Translations under genes and position numbers: made by a program
Notes under the pieces: generated by a model
The model's input: only the letters and a program-made list of their open reading frames with translations
Told to the model about the DNA's origin: nothing
The model's database searches: none
DNA from: Corynespora cassiicola
Taxonomy: Eukaryota; Ascomycota; Dothideomycetes; Pleosporales; Corynesporascaceae
Direction of reading: 5' to 3'
DNA length: 64,000 bases
Assembly: GCA_022059125.1 (NCBI GenBank)
Contig: JAEUWY010000021.1
Location: 248,001-312,000 of the forward strand
Shown here: positions 24,442 through 36,031 of the stretch, piece after piece
How the letters are laid out: the number at the start of each line of letters is the position of its first letter
Numbering within the stretch: the stretch's first letter is position 1

Positions 24442-24669
24442 GGCCTTCACGGGGCTAGCATAGTTGTGCTATGTTTTCTTTTGGTATGTGAAACTTATCA
24501 TCCCACGCACTTCAGACGGACCCTAATCGATGGAGGGTATAAGTACAGAGCCGTAGTTATCTATAGCAATCAGCTCAGTCCTCATTCTTCTTCCCCACAC
24601 CTATACTTTAGAGTAGGTTTCATATACCAAAAGCAAACATACCACAACTATGCTAGTCACGTGAAGGCC
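24442..24669. mobile_element. Second small inverted-repeat element (MITE-like), 228 bp
   Basis: Positions 24442-24497 and 24614-24669 are inverted copies over 56 bp with about six differences. Both arms begin GGCCTTCACG from the outside. The core of 116 bp is non-coding. The arms are unrelated to those of the 381-bp element upstream. No clear target-site duplication was found. Alternatively it could be a large transcriptional hairpin, but the arm length favours a decayed non-autonomous DNA transposon. Confidence 0.65.
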
Positions 24670-25898
24670 AACATGTAGGATCACCAACAGGGAAGTAAGC
24701 TTTTGGATAGGAAATTTTGAGATCCAATGTGCTGCTATACGGTTACCGAAGTGTTCCGGGTTGGGTTTCCAACCTTTTAGCGCCAAAAGATGCGCCTCTG
24801 ATGGAGGCCGTCAGCTTCGAAGGACTTCGGCAAAATCTTCTGTCGACCGCGCGGGGAATCACGTCTTTCCCAGACCCTCCATATTTGGTTGATCTAGTAA
24901 CTGGCAGAAAGAATGTGACTGCAGCCGAAATCCTCGATTTTGCCTCCAGGAGTTGGATCAAAACCCGTTATCGACCTAATCGACGGCTTCATAACAGCGT
25001 CGAGAATGTCAAGTTTATCTGTACGAAAAAGGATCTTGCGAGGGTTGCAAAGACTCCGGCATGGAATCGGCGAGTGTCTCGCTTGAGAATCACATAGACG
25101 AATCCAGATTTGGGAGAAGCCAAAGTCTTCGGATATAACCCTGTCGCCACCAAAACTTGCCATCGGTAAGCTACAGCCCACACCAATGCCTCTCTGTCGG
25201 TATCGAAGACACCTAGACTGATCTCGCGAGTGGGTTGTATGCTCTCTCCTACTTTCATCTACATTATACCAAAAAACCATTTAATGCGGAAATAATGGCC
25301 GGGGAACATTGGACAGGATTATGGGAATCGTAGAGGGTGAAATGTGAACGTGTACGTGTGAGGTCTGATGCTTGGCACCGCTGCAAGGATACCAGAATAG
25401 TATCAACTTTCTAGTCTGCTGGAGAGCCCTATTCTCCGTCGATTGCAAAGAATACTGTTTAGATATGCCTACTTTAGGCGCCTGTACGTAATATATCAGT
25501 TCAAACTGGAGTTTATGGGCCATGGTCCGACAAACCCTGGAAGTATACTGGTGGAGAGTTGGTGTGAGGGGCACGCCATGGTCGGGATAGGGCCGACCAT
25601 TGCATCATCTTACCGTTACTAGCTGCATGCGGACCCCGATCCGCCGCGCCAAGGGCAAAAATTTCACACCCACGTCGTCGCCTACGAATCAGATCCAATC
25701 TATCTAATCTGATGCATCTTATCTGATGAGTTGGGCACCGATCAACCTCCGAAGCATGTCGACCGTCGCGTGCACAGGATGCAATAGGCCAAACTGCCCC
25801 GCACTTCTCGGATTAAGCATGGCCGAAAAGTCTTGATGGAAGCTTTAAAAGTCTGCGCAGCGCCCTAATCATTATCGTAGTCAATCATCGTCATCAAG
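24670..25898. other. Intergenic region upstream of the P450 gene
   Basis: Open frames on both strands (24717-25097, +; 24894-25280, -) overlap and none has a recognisable domain, so I do not call a gene. Near 25,685-25,730 the word ATCTGAT/TCTAATCTGATG recurs three times. The last 100 bp are the likely P450 promoter. Confidence 0.4.
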
Positions 25899-27708
25899 AT
25901 GATCTTGTCCAGCGCCGTCACGTCGCAGAGCTTGGCGAACTCCAGTGCACTGTTAAATGTAGGGATTCTCATCTTGGCTGCGATCCCTCTTGCGACCGTC
26001 TTTTACCTGCGCAGGGTCAAATCCACGAAAATCGATCTCAAGCAGTACTCACACTTTCCGCAACCGGAACCAGCCGACCCTGTGAGGGGGCATTGGCCAT
26101 GGGTCGAAAAGGCCGCCGCCCAGGGCGATCCGCGACGCGCTTTCGACGAAATGCTGTATGAACAGGCAGAAAAGCTTGGCTTCCCCCCCGTTCTCCTTGT
26201 CGATTGGCGCCCAGTCGAGAAATTCCCCATCTTGTTCATCCTGGATAACGATGTGGCGGAACAAGTCACAAAACCTTCGAAGAAGTTCAGTACCAGCGTG
26301 CCCAAACATCCTGCCATCAAGAAACTGTCTCCCTTGGTTGGCGCGCGCTCTTTGGTTACTACGGACGTGAGTTGGAATTTCTGCGCTTCATGGTTCTTTA
26401 GCTCTAATGTAGTTTCCCTCTGCTAGGGCGATGAATGGAAAGGCCTCAGAAAGAGAATCCTACCAGGATTTCAACCCCAGCACCTCCTCTCTCTCGTGAA
26501 TGTTATCCTGGACAAATCGGAGACGTTTATCGACCTCATCGAAAAAAGAGCCGATACCGGCGAGGAGTTTCGCATGGATGAATACACTACGAACCTGGTC
26601 TTTGACATCATTGGCATTGTAACCTTTGACATGGATCTCCATGCTCAGATCGAGGGCAAGCAGAGCGACGTGCTTCTCACCTACCGCGCTTTATCCGAGG
26701 CCTTCAACAAGCGGCCCTTTGGAGAGCGGTGGTGGCTAAAGGACTACTTTACGAAAAATGAACGCGAAATCAGGCGTCTGGACAAGAAGCTCGATGGCAT
26801 TCTCAAGCAAGAGATTAGGAAACAGCACAAGGAACTTCTCGCCGGGGCCCACACCGCGTCCCGAAGCGTGGCGACGCTTAGCCTCCACGGCATCGAGAAA
26901 CTGACCCCCGCTATTCTTCAGCAGACTAGCGACACACTCCGAGGGTTCCTATTCGCCGGTCACGACACAACGAGTATATTACTGCAGTGGTGCTTCTACG
27001 AACTGCACAGACGGCCCGCATCCGCCAAGGACCTAAAAGAAGAGCTTGACGAGGTGTTTGGTCCGGAGACGGATCCCAAAGCGGTGATCAAGCAACTCAG
27101 AGGTCCGGAGGCGGGGAAGCTCCTCGCACGCCTCCCTTACACGGATGCGGTTGTCAAGGAGGCACTGCGCCTGCACCCCCCGGGGACCACTGCTCGCGTT
27201 GCCCCCAAAGGATCTGGAACTACTTTGACGCTGCCCGATGGAGAGACGCTTCTTGTAGACGACCTGTGCGTTACGCCTCGGGCATATGTCATTCAGAGGC
27301 ATCCCAAGACTTTTGGCGAGACTAGGGACGACTTTATGCCCGAGCGCTGGCTCGGAGAAGAGGGTGCAAAGATTCCGGACAGCGCCTTTAGGCCGTACGA
27401 GAGGGGACCCAGACGCTGCACAGGATCTGAGCTTGCGAATCTGGAGGTGAGGATCATTCTGGCGTGCATTGCGAGGCACTTTGAATTCGTCAAGGTCGGC
27501 CAGGGAGAGCTGGATTTGGATGAGAAGGGTCAGCCGCAACTAGATGAGAAGGGCTATTACAAGACCAAGTCGAACATGTTTTCGGTATGTTGTGTTCTAA
27601 TAAATGATCCGAGGAGAGGGATTTCGATGCTGACGTTTTTGATAGACCCATCTGGTAACTGCCAAGCCCGTGGATGGTATGGTGATGAAGGTTCAGGTTA
27701 AGGCATAA
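25899..27708 (+). CDS. Cytochrome P450 monooxygenase
   Basis: A haem-thiolate monooxygenase anchored in the ER membrane by an N-terminal helix (about residues 18-36). Three exons (introns 26367-26426 and 27585-27645, GT-AG) give 562 residues. Visible landmarks: I-helix FLFAGHDTT, K-helix EALRLHPP with the E-x-x-R pair, the PERW segment, and the haem loop RPYERGPRRCTGSELA with the cysteine ligand. The last exon adds a short beta-rich tail ending KVQVKA. The layout resembles fungal P450s of secondary metabolism (for example StcB-like), but the substrate cannot be assigned and no polyketide or peptide synthase lies in the window. Confidence 0.92.
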
Positions 27709-28066
27709 TGGAAAAGATGATCAGTGATGGTATAACGAAATTATGTTGAGTACATGGTGGCTCATTTGATGAGAGAAAAAGAGTGGGATCAGGCTTGGGA
27801 CAGCCTTGTCATCGGGATTGAGATTTGTTAGCAAAACCAAGCCTCGAAAGAGAGCAATATCTACCAAAACATTGGACACAGATTGCAGAAAAGTACTAGG
27901 GCCGATGATGAAACTCGCGAGACATAGTTTAGAATCAGCTCTTAATGAATTCCTGCTTTTGGAAATAAACCAAGACTCAACCTTTGGGGCTCTACAGACC
28001 GTTTCAGTTCCCAATGAAATAGGATATTCAAAATTATCTAGTAGTTTCCTGGGCCCCATAGTTTCC

Positions 28067-28714
28067 TCAGACGTACTCCCAAGCCCTCAAATTCTTGCCC
28101 CTCTCCCAAGCAGAAGTCTGAACCAGGATATTCACCACCACGCAAGACCGCACATCGACCCTCACAGCCCCCAAATCCCCATCCCAAAGCGACCGCGACC
28201 GCGTCCCCGTCGCATTCCCGCGCCCCGACCATATACCAGTGATGGCCCACTCTTTATTCCCTGTAGCATCTGTCTTCAAGACCTCGCACGCCCACCACCC
28301 CGGTGCCTTGGCGTTGATTAGGGCGCCGCCGAGATAGGCCACGAAGCCGTCCGCCTGGGCGACCCGCGGATCGACATCGCCGTGGTGCGCAGCCGTGTAC
28401 CCCACGTACTTTTCCGCGGAGAGGAAGGCTTGTTGGCCGCCTGGTGCGCTGATGGCTAGGTTCCACTGGCCATTCGATGCAGTGAAGAGCGTGTGGTTCG
28501 TGATGGTGCGGTTGCAGTATTCGAAGGCTGGAGGGCAGTATGTCTTGGTTTTCACATCGGGGCCCGCGCGGAGGAGGAAGTTGTTGGCGTGCAAGGGTAA
28601 TTTGTTGATTTCTGGGACGGCGGGGTTCGAGACGGCGAGCTGGAAGGTTTGGTCGGGAGTAGGGCGGGATAACAGGTGCAACGCGCCGTGGCGGCAGCTG
28701 TTTGATGTTAACAT
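28067..28714 (-). CDS. Secreted IgE-binding-protein-like protein, 5' end uncertain
   Basis: A frame of about 215 codons with the pattern of the fungal secreted 'IgE-binding protein' family: a segment INKLPLHANNFLL, two cysteines in TYCPPAFEYC, then APGGQQAF, VGYTAAHHGD, and a late ACEVL segment. The molecular function of the family is unknown; members are small secreted proteins. The frame as it stands lacks a signal peptide. An upstream exon candidate, ATG at 29021 to 28938, encodes a good signal sequence (MLHLILLSLLCRLALGG) ending at a GTATCA donor, but I could not find an acceptor that joins it in phase. The start is therefore open. Confidence 0.6.
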   Translation of the reverse strand: MLTSNSCRHGALHLLSRPTPDQTFQLAVSNPAVPEINKLPLHANNFLLRAGPDVKTKTYCPPAFEYCNRTITNHTLFTASNGQWNLAISAPGGQQAFLSAEKYVGYTAAHHGDVDPRVAQADGFVAYLGGALINAKAPGWWACEVLKTDATGNKEWAITGIWSGRGNATGTRSRSLWDGDLGAVRVDVRSCVVVNILVQTSAWERGKNLRAWEYV

Positions 28715-29902
28715 GTCGGCACGGCAGGGTGAACAATCAACTATGAATTTCCCTTCTCATGACGGAAGAAATATTGGTATGAGTGAGACAGACCGGTAGA
28801 TTGTTGTTGAATAACATGATGAGTTACAAAGGGAATAGGGCTCCCCAGCAACAATAGGACAGAGCTGTCCGTTGTGGTGGCAGAAGTACTAGATCGTATC
28901 AGCGAGAGATCTCAGCTCCCGTTCATGTTTCTGATACCTTGTCTAGATCGTATGGTTGGCCCCCGCATAGTCCACCCAAGGCGAGGCGACATAACAATGA
29001 CAAAAGTATCAAGTGCAACATGATCCGTGTGGGAACAAAATCGAATTGGACAGGATGCTCCAAAGTGAGAAAGAGTGTCGCTGATTTATATATCTAGCAG
29101 CTGATGCAACCGTGTATCGATGCGAAGATAGGCACGTAGAACGGACTTGGATGAATGCAAGTTTGTTCATGTTGAAATGACCGCTCTCGACTCGTACAGC
29201 TCGTACACTAGGGTCCCGTTGTAAGACAGCCAATCTTGTCTTCATGAGGATGTGACGGGTTGAACGACGTCAGGCATGAGTTATATGACATTGATGAGAG
29301 CGGAACAAAAGTTCATGTTCGCAATGTTCGTTCGACGCAAGCTTTCGGCGTGAAAGAGGGGTTTTGGATGGATAGTAGATGTGTCGTCTAACCATGTAGA
29401 GAGTGGATGTCCGCCCGCATCTCAACTAATCAAAGGGGAATTTTGCTTTCAAGAATGACTTCGTCACTGACGAGGATTGCCACACCAATTTTGGCCAACC
29501 GGGAAATCCAGCAATATCACATTCCATGGCGTGGTTGGACCTGTGTTCCTGCAGCAAGGTGCAACGTGGCATTCGGTCTGTCTTACTACAAATGAGAGTG
29601 GTATGTAACGCTGTGGTGTTATGTAAAAAAAGAATTGCGCTTTTTAGATGAAATCAATCGAAGCGGATCGCATCATGGGCAAAGCAGATGCGGGTTAATC
29701 AATGACCGAGACAGAGAATGGACGAGCGTAGGGCGCAGGGCGTGGGGCGTGCCTCCAGGACTGACCAATCGGACCAGCTTCGGAGATAAGGATACGATTG
29801 GTCAGAGCCTTCCTCGTCTCCATTTATGACTGTCTGGATACCTGCACCCTCGCGAGCAAAAAACAACCAGTTCCATTCTCCTCTATCATTCACGGCGTAA
29901 AA
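28715..29902. other. Intergenic region with a candidate signal-peptide exon
   Basis: The only coding-like piece is the minus-strand signal sequence at 28938-29021 mentioned for the neighbouring gene. The rest has no supported frame. The last 150 bp are the promoter side of the ketopantoate-reductase family gene. Confidence 0.35.
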
Positions 29903-30874
29903 ATGGGCAGCGAAAACAAGCCAAGGATCCTCATCTTCGGAACGGGTAGTGTGGGTGCCATATATGCATATGTACTGCTAAAGGTGGCGTCGGTCACGGC
30001 CGTCTGTCGGTCCAATTACGATGTGGTCAAAGAGAAGGGATTTGTTTTGAATTCTACTTTGTTCGGACAAAACATAAACTTCAAGCCCAACGTTGTACGG
30101 AGTTGTGCCGAGGCGGCTGCAGACGATAACCCGTTTGATTACATCCTCGTTTGCAGCAAATCATTCCCAGGAGGCACAATACCTCAGATAATCGCGCCGG
30201 CGGTGACACCTGGAAAGACTGCCATCGTCCTCGTACAAAACGGCATCGGTATCGAGGAGGAGTACCGAAAGGCTTTCCCGCAAAACCCAATCGTCAGCGG
30301 GGTTGTTTACCTGCCAACTGCACAGCGCCCTGCTGGCGTTATCACGCATGGAGAGATCGCCAAGTTGCAGCTTGGAAGCTACCCTTCTTCTTCTTCGCCC
30401 GAGCATGCTCAGGCGCTCGTGAACCTCCTTCAAGCTGGCGGGACAACTGCGGAATTTTGTGAAGACGTCCAATACCAAAGATGGTTTAAACTTATCGTCA
30501 ACGTCTCATGGAATCCGCTATGCGCGTTGGCACGATCTACCGATGTACAGTTCATGGTTTCTTCCCCAACGGCCACGGATCTCGTACGAGCAATCATGAT
30601 GGAGGTTCGCGACATCGCGAAGGCTTACGGTCACGATATTACAAAAGAGCAGGTGGATTTTCAACTAGGGCGGGCAGAGGCACGCATCCCCACTAACAAT
30701 GAGGTGGAGCCGAGCATGCTGCAGGATGTAAAGGAAGGAAGGAGAATGGAGGTCGAAGTTATTTTGGGCAATACACTCAAGCTTGCGAAAGAAAAAGAAG
30801 TCGAGTGCCCACGGATTGAGATGCTCTATGTCCTAACCAAGGCGTTGGATTTGAGGTTGGGCGAATGCAATTAA
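29903..30874 (+). CDS. 2-dehydropantoate 2-reductase family protein (ApbA/PanE)
   Basis: An NADPH-dependent reductase fold of 323 codons in one exon. The N-terminal Rossmann motif is ILIFGTGSVGAIYAY (G-x-G-x-x-G), followed by the family's conserved lysine region VCSKSFPGG and the QNGIG loop. The C-terminal helical domain has RWFKLIVNVSWNPLCAL, which carries the catalytic Lys and Asn region. PanE reduces ketopantoate to pantoate in pantothenate synthesis. Fungal genomes hold several paralogues of unknown substrate, so the exact reaction is uncertain. I chose the ATG at 29903 because the Rossmann start follows directly; an in-frame ATG at 29798 adds an unlikely leader. Confidence 0.87.
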   Translation: MGSENKPRILIFGTGSVGAIYAYVLLKVASVTAVCRSNYDVVKEKGFVLNSTLFGQNINFKPNVVRSCAEAAADDNPFDYILVCSKSFPGGTIPQIIAPAVTPGKTAIVLVQNGIGIEEEYRKAFPQNPIVSGVVYLPTAQRPAGVITHGEIAKLQLGSYPSSSSPEHAQALVNLLQAGGTTAEFCEDVQYQRWFKLIVNVSWNPLCALARSTDVQFMVSSPTATDLVRAIMMEVRDIAKAYGHDITKEQVDFQLGRAEARIPTNNEVEPSMLQDVKEGRRMEVEVILGNTLKLAKEKEVECPRIEMLYVLTKALDLRLGECN

Positions 30875-32277
30875 TAGTTAGTAAGCGATGAAAATCTGTG
30901 AGGAAAACTCTACATGACTACGACTATTGAAGATTTGTACCTGGTAATAATTCCTTTGTTATGAAAGCATTGAATGATTGCTTGAAAATTCAAAAGTATG
31001 GTTTTATGCAGAAGATTGAAAGGTAGTATCGCAACTGCCTGCGCTACGTCGAAGTTGTTTTCTCGGCAATTGGGCCAAGTAAGTCTCAATATTCCGAGAC
31101 TCGGTTTGTCGAATATGCTCAAAGGGACGTTAGTATTGTCTAAGCAGATATAGGAGATGCTAAAAGTCTATTATCTATTAAGGGCGCAGACAAGGGCGCA
31201 GAAAAGGATAATGTACCCCGTCGTGATCAAGATACTAGGGCCTCGATCGTCTAGCGCCAAAAAGACAGATAATAATCCCTTCATGGCCATACCGCATAAT
31301 GACCTCCAAACCCAGAATATATCTGTAGAAGTTGAGCCTGCACCGGTACTTGGCTTTATTTTGATGGCAAACCCAGACTTCGGTTCCTATAAGGATCCAG
31401 CAATCACTAAAGTGCTTTCAGACTTCAAAAAAGGCACTGTCTTTTTTTTTTTTTTTTTGGAAACAATCTGTTGAATAAACAGTCCTTCGGATCAAGCCTT
31501 ACCTGTCATCAGTGTACTTGACGAGTCGGCTCGAGGATGAGTGCCTCTTGCAGATGCAGAAATTCCCGCGGAAAACTGTTTCGATATTCAAGATCAGAGC
31601 TGGATATGGGGTGTGAAATTGTCTGTCTAGTGGACTACGAGGGGGGTGATTAAGAAAACTGATTATGAAACCTTGACATAAAATCTGATGTCGGATCTAA
31701 TATCTGGTCCGGTTGCACATGATTGAAGGTAATTGAACGATGAGAGCTTAACGATTGTTGGTGCAGGAACGATCATCTTGTACGAGATAACGAGTAAGAG
31801 GGGGCTTGGGCTCTTCCGTATCGTTCAAAAAACAAAAAGAATAAAATCTCCAGGGGTGGTAGAAAGCCTGGGATGGAATGCTGGCGTGATATTGGTGATT
31901 CTCTCTATGTCACGGGATTATATGGAGTAAGAGTGGCAGTGTTGGAACCATGTGGCCTGTCGACTTGAATTCTCTTCTATCTCATAATGGCCTAGCTTAC
32001 AGTTTGCTGCATTTCTAAGCATAATAACTCAATGACTCCTATGAATCTCCTTCCGTGCTCTAAACCAAATGTGGCAAAAGCATCCACCGGGCCGCATACA
32101 CTACAATCTTTCGACGCAAGACACAGACTTGACATCACAATTCAGACAAAGTGCAATTATATAAGTCATTGAGCTGTTGACGTTGTCTTCTATCGACATT
32201 TTTTTTTTTTTTTTTCATTTTCATCGCCCAAATTCCACACCACCATCTCCTTGACTCCAATTGCGAGCACTGAAACA
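30875..32277. other. Intergenic region with two T17 tracts
   Basis: No supported gene; a frame at 31157-31474 (+) has no recognisable domain and runs into a 17-base T tract (31442-31458). A second T17 tract (32199-32215) lies about 65-80 bp before the aldolase ATG, where poly(dA:dT) tracts often keep promoters nucleosome-free. Confidence 0.4.
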
Positions 32278-33075
32278 ATGGCCGACAGCAATTCTGCGAA
32301 TTCTATCGTCGTAACCTTGAACGAGGTTGCCAAGATGATCGATCATTCTCTCTTGCACCCTACTATGACCGATGCCGACATCGATGCCGGCCTGTCGATT
32401 GCCAAGACGTATCACGTTGCCACCGCATGCGTGAAACCGTACCTCATACCGCGAGCAAAGAAAGCGCTGGAAGGAACAGGTGTCCTGGTCTGTCCAGTCA
32501 TCGGCTTTCCCCACGGAAATAGTACGACCGAGGTCAAAGTCTTTGAGGCGACCAAGGCTGCTGCCGAGGGAGGCAAGGAAATTGACATGGTCATCAACAT
32601 CGGAAAGGCTCTAGGAGGCGACTGGGAATACGTGACCGATGAGATCAAACAAATCAATGAAGCAATTATCCAGGAGGGCGCCACCCTTAAAGTCATCTTC
32701 GAAAACGATTTTCTGGAGGAGCATCACATTGTTCGCCTGTGTCAGATCTGTTCTGACGTTGGTGTTGCGTTTGTGAAGACGTCAACCGGATACGGTTTCG
32801 TCAAGCAGCCAAACGGATTATATACGTACGTAGGAGCGACTATTTCACATTTGAAACTCATGAGGAAACATTCCAAACCGGAAATTCAAGTCAAAGCCGC
32901 CGGTGGCGTTCGGACCCTGGATGACCTGCTGCATGTCATGTCGCTTGGAGTTACACGGATCGGCGCGACTGCTACGGTAGCAATCATGCAGGAGGCTGTA
33001 TTGAGGGGAATTACGGACGAGCCTTCGAGAGTTGAGTTCAAGCCCATGGCGAGCCAGTCTCTGGGAGGATACTAG
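32278..33075 (+). CDS. Deoxyribose-phosphate aldolase
   Basis: DeoC-type class I aldolase, 265 codons in one exon. It splits 2-deoxyribose-5-phosphate into glyceraldehyde-3-phosphate and acetaldehyde through a lysine Schiff base. The visible landmarks are IDHSLLHPTMT, CVKPYL, CPVIGFPHG, the EIDMVINIG strand with the conserved Asp, FVKTSTGYGF with the Schiff-base Lys, and VKAAGGVRT with the second active-site Lys. Length and motif order match the TIM-barrel family. No signal peptide is present. A T17 tract lies just upstream. Confidence 0.95.
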   Translation: MADSNSANSIVVTLNEVAKMIDHSLLHPTMTDADIDAGLSIAKTYHVATACVKPYLIPRAKKALEGTGVLVCPVIGFPHGNSTTEVKVFEATKAAAEGGKEIDMVINIGKALGGDWEYVTDEIKQINEAIIQEGATLKVIFENDFLEEHHIVRLCQICSDVGVAFVKTSTGYGFVKQPNGLYTYVGATISHLKLMRKHSKPEIQVKAAGGVRTLDDLLHVMSLGVTRIGATATVAIMQEAVLRGITDEPSRVEFKPMASQSLGGY

Positions 33076-33728
33076 AAGAACGGGAAGGTTCCGACCTCAA
33101 TGGCAGTATTCGATTGGTATCTAGATTTTAGCCTGCCAAATAGCCTTCTCAAGTCTTATTCCATGCCTGCTTATGGTTCTCGCGCCTCGTGTAATGTATC
33201 TTCACATATAGTAATCGATCTAAGCCACAGAGGATTTTCACCCTAGGTGGGTGCTCTGGAGACTTCTGGAACTGGAATAATATCATCGATTATGCTAATG
33301 GCTCTCTCCCCATTCTCCTGGCCATTCGTCCTTTTTCCTATCCAAGAAGAGAGTGATATGTTGTATAGGTAGACTGGGTCAGGACGTTGGCATTGCAGGG
33401 CTGCACACTCTGGTACTGTACCAGCATAAATCATCATTGCAAGCGATTGTCATTTTCACCCCGAAATCGAACTAGACTGTTAACTTCCAAATGTGCCAAG
33501 ATCTTGCTAGGCCTTGAATGGTAAATTTGGGCCGTAGTACCGGAAAGGTCTGTGTTTACATCCGATAGACTTGCCCCGGTTCTAAGACTAGCACTCCCGA
33601 GGCCGTGGAATACCGTAAGCAGTCGAAAAAGGTGCATCATAAATGAGTTGGAGATTGTGTGGCACAAAATACTGTCTGGTTGAGGTCATACAAAGCTCCC
33701 AAGGAACTTCCTGCTGCGAAAACCAACA
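33076..33728. other. Intergenic region between the aldolase and the F-box gene
   Basis: No coding frame with a recognisable domain. It holds the 3' side of the aldolase and the promoter side of the F-box gene. Confidence 0.4.
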
Positions 33729-35622
33729 ATGCTGCTAGATTTATCTGCAGAAATTCTTACAAACATCGTCGAGCAGGTGTGTTTTTCCTGTGAAAAGTGC
33801 ACTCGAACAGTCTGACCAAGATATCTGACAGACAGCACTGACCTCAAACACCTGGGCGAGGTTTCTAAGCACCTATACACAATCACGACCCCTATCTTGT
33901 ATAGGGTCGTTCGGATCGAGGCCGGTTGCGAAATAAGCACAGGGAATTTATCTCCAAAATATATTCAAAACGCAAGAGAAATCACTTTTGCACCTCAAAA
34001 TTGCGCCAGAAACAAGTATTGCTATACTCAGTCAAAGTTCCATGGCCAGGTTAACCGAAGAACCTGTCATCATGGTGGATACGAGACCCTCCACTCTTCG
34101 TAAACGATCGCAGAAATTTTGTCAATCTTGGAAGGATGCAAAGAGAATAGATTGCAAAGTTTCACGTACGTATCCGTTACACTGGACATCGAGCAAAGGG
34201 CTGACGGCAGCAGCTGGGCTTGGGCGGACGATATTCCGTGCAGATTGTTCGGGCCTGCAGGATATCTTACTCTCAAACAAAGTCAAATCGAATGTCGGAG
34301 TCTGAGTACAACTAGAAATATCGACATATACTTGCAAAGCTTTGCACACCTAAAGACTCTATCTTGGAGAGGGCCAATGTCGGGGAGCCAGATGGAGGCC
34401 CTCAGGACTACGCTGCAACAGATTTCAGCTCAACTAGTCGAATTAAAGCTAGAAAATGCATCTGGCCAAAGGGTGTTACCCGAATCAGATACCACTCGGC
34501 CTACAGGTGCATCTCTCTCCGAGATTCCCTTTGTCTACAGCGTACCGGGGCTCTCCATTGATAAGATTCTAGTTTTCCAAGCTCTTCAGCTCTTGTCTTT
34601 TACGGCTTTATCCTTCAAGCCAGAGACTTTGGCCATAGTTCAAGCTCTGGCTACGGCATCTCTTAGGTCACTAACAATCCGGTTTTGTGTTGGCTGGGAG
34701 GAGTTTTTGCAACAACTCTGCCCTCCCAAAACGCTCAAAGCACTGGAAATACAATATGCAGTCGCCCAGGAAACAGCCATCTCGGAAAATATGATAGCCG
34801 GTTTCTTGGAAAGATTCAAGGGACTCGAAGAATTTTCTCTTCTTACCAGTGTTTCTGGCGATGTCGTTCGTCTTTGGCGCGCCGCATCACATCGTAAAGA
34901 GACATTAAAACGATTCGTTCCTCATCAAAGGACGATAGACGCAGAAGAAGAAGAATGCGACGTGCCTAATATGATGCTATTGCCTAGAGACGTTGCAATG
35001 ATGAAAAATCTAGCGCTGAATCCCTTCGACGGCTTCAACTTGGAATGCATTGTTCTTTGTTGCGATCCACGGTTCTTGGTATGTAATATTGACTGATTTG
35101 TCACGTACACCAGACCTATCTAACAGCCGCTTATAGAAAGTACTTCTACCCTTGTTCACCGCAAATCATACCCTGCGTATCTTACACGTAAGACAGTCTG
35201 GCTCAGATTTTGATCGCTATTCCAATTGGGGGATTCAGCTTCGTCCCCAGGAAGACGGCCTTGACTCTGCATATTTTGATGGAATTGATGGGCATAATCA
35301 CAGTACATGTTCCGAATACCAAAGAAAACCTCTGGAACTCTCTACTGGCCTTCGAGACCTTGCGAGGTGGGCATTCGGCCCAAGCGGCTTTCCGTTACTG
35401 GAGATGATTGTCTTTGAAGACTTCTCTTGCTCTGGGAGATACTTGCTGGACAGTGTGCTGATTTGTACAAGTAATAAGATTAAGAGTCCCTACGGACCCA
35501 GCGAACTCACTGAAAGTTTCTTTTGCTTGTCTAGCTATCATCACAGGTCGCGAACATTATTGGAGCAATTTTCTAAATTCCTTAAGGCATGCCCAACCAA
35601 TAAAGCTTATATCTATCATTAA
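33729..35622 (+). CDS. F-box-like protein, one in-frame stop or a very short intron
   Basis: The start MLLDLSAEILTNIVEQ is an F-box N-terminus. With an intron at 33779-33835 it continues HLGEVSKHLYTITTPILYR, the usual second half of a fungal F-box. A later intron at 35079-35136 (GTATGT...TAG) joins cleanly to a last exon ending at 35622. The exon sum is 1,779 nt, divisible by three. The middle part is leucine-rich, for example LKTLSWRGPM and TASLRSLTIRF. However, the frame carries a TAA at 34101-34103. It could be a nonsense mutation (CAA to TAA), or it could be removed by a 39-bp intron (34078-34116) that would also keep the phase. The role would be a substrate adaptor of an SCF ubiquitin ligase. 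The first donor choice (GTGTTT) is not certain. Confidence 0.6.
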
Positions 35623-36031
35623 TAATACACTATCCTTCACTGACGCGAAAAAGCACGCCTGGCCAAAAAGTATCATGTTATTCACCAGGAGTTCAAATTT
35701 GTGAAAATGGAGTACTTATCCTCAGGGTTCGCGTGCGCTATCGCCTGCATGTCCATATTGAGCTCTAGAGTGTCAGCTACGCAACGCTAATGCCTGATCG
35801 TGTCCAATGGCAGATGCTTTGAATACTGGAAAGAGATTCAAACCATTGTGTCAGCAGCTGGGCTCACTCTTGTCGTGTTAATACAAGGTGAAATCATCCT
35901 TCAAGATGGCGGGCTTGATCAGGGTTTTCATTGCTAAGAGAGGATAGCTCTGAGTCAAGGTTTCCTGTAGCCTCTCCGTACTTGAATCGACGATCCCGAA
36001 AGACGGCTATTAGGGCTTTTGTCTAACAAGG
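35623..36031. other. Convergent intergenic region
   Basis: The 3' flanks of the F-box gene and the Zn2Cys6 regulator. No supported gene. Confidence 0.4.

Noticed and set aside
24717..25280. Overlapping frames of 126-128 codons on both strands
   Set aside because: Neither strand has a recognisable domain and the two frames exclude each other.
31157..31474. A 105-codon frame ending in a phenylalanine run
   Set aside because: The run comes from a T17 tract; no domain and no splice signals.
25899..33075. A secondary-metabolite cluster around the P450 gene
   Set aside because: No polyketide, peptide or terpene synthase and no transporter; the neighbours are an aldolase and a reductase of general metabolism.
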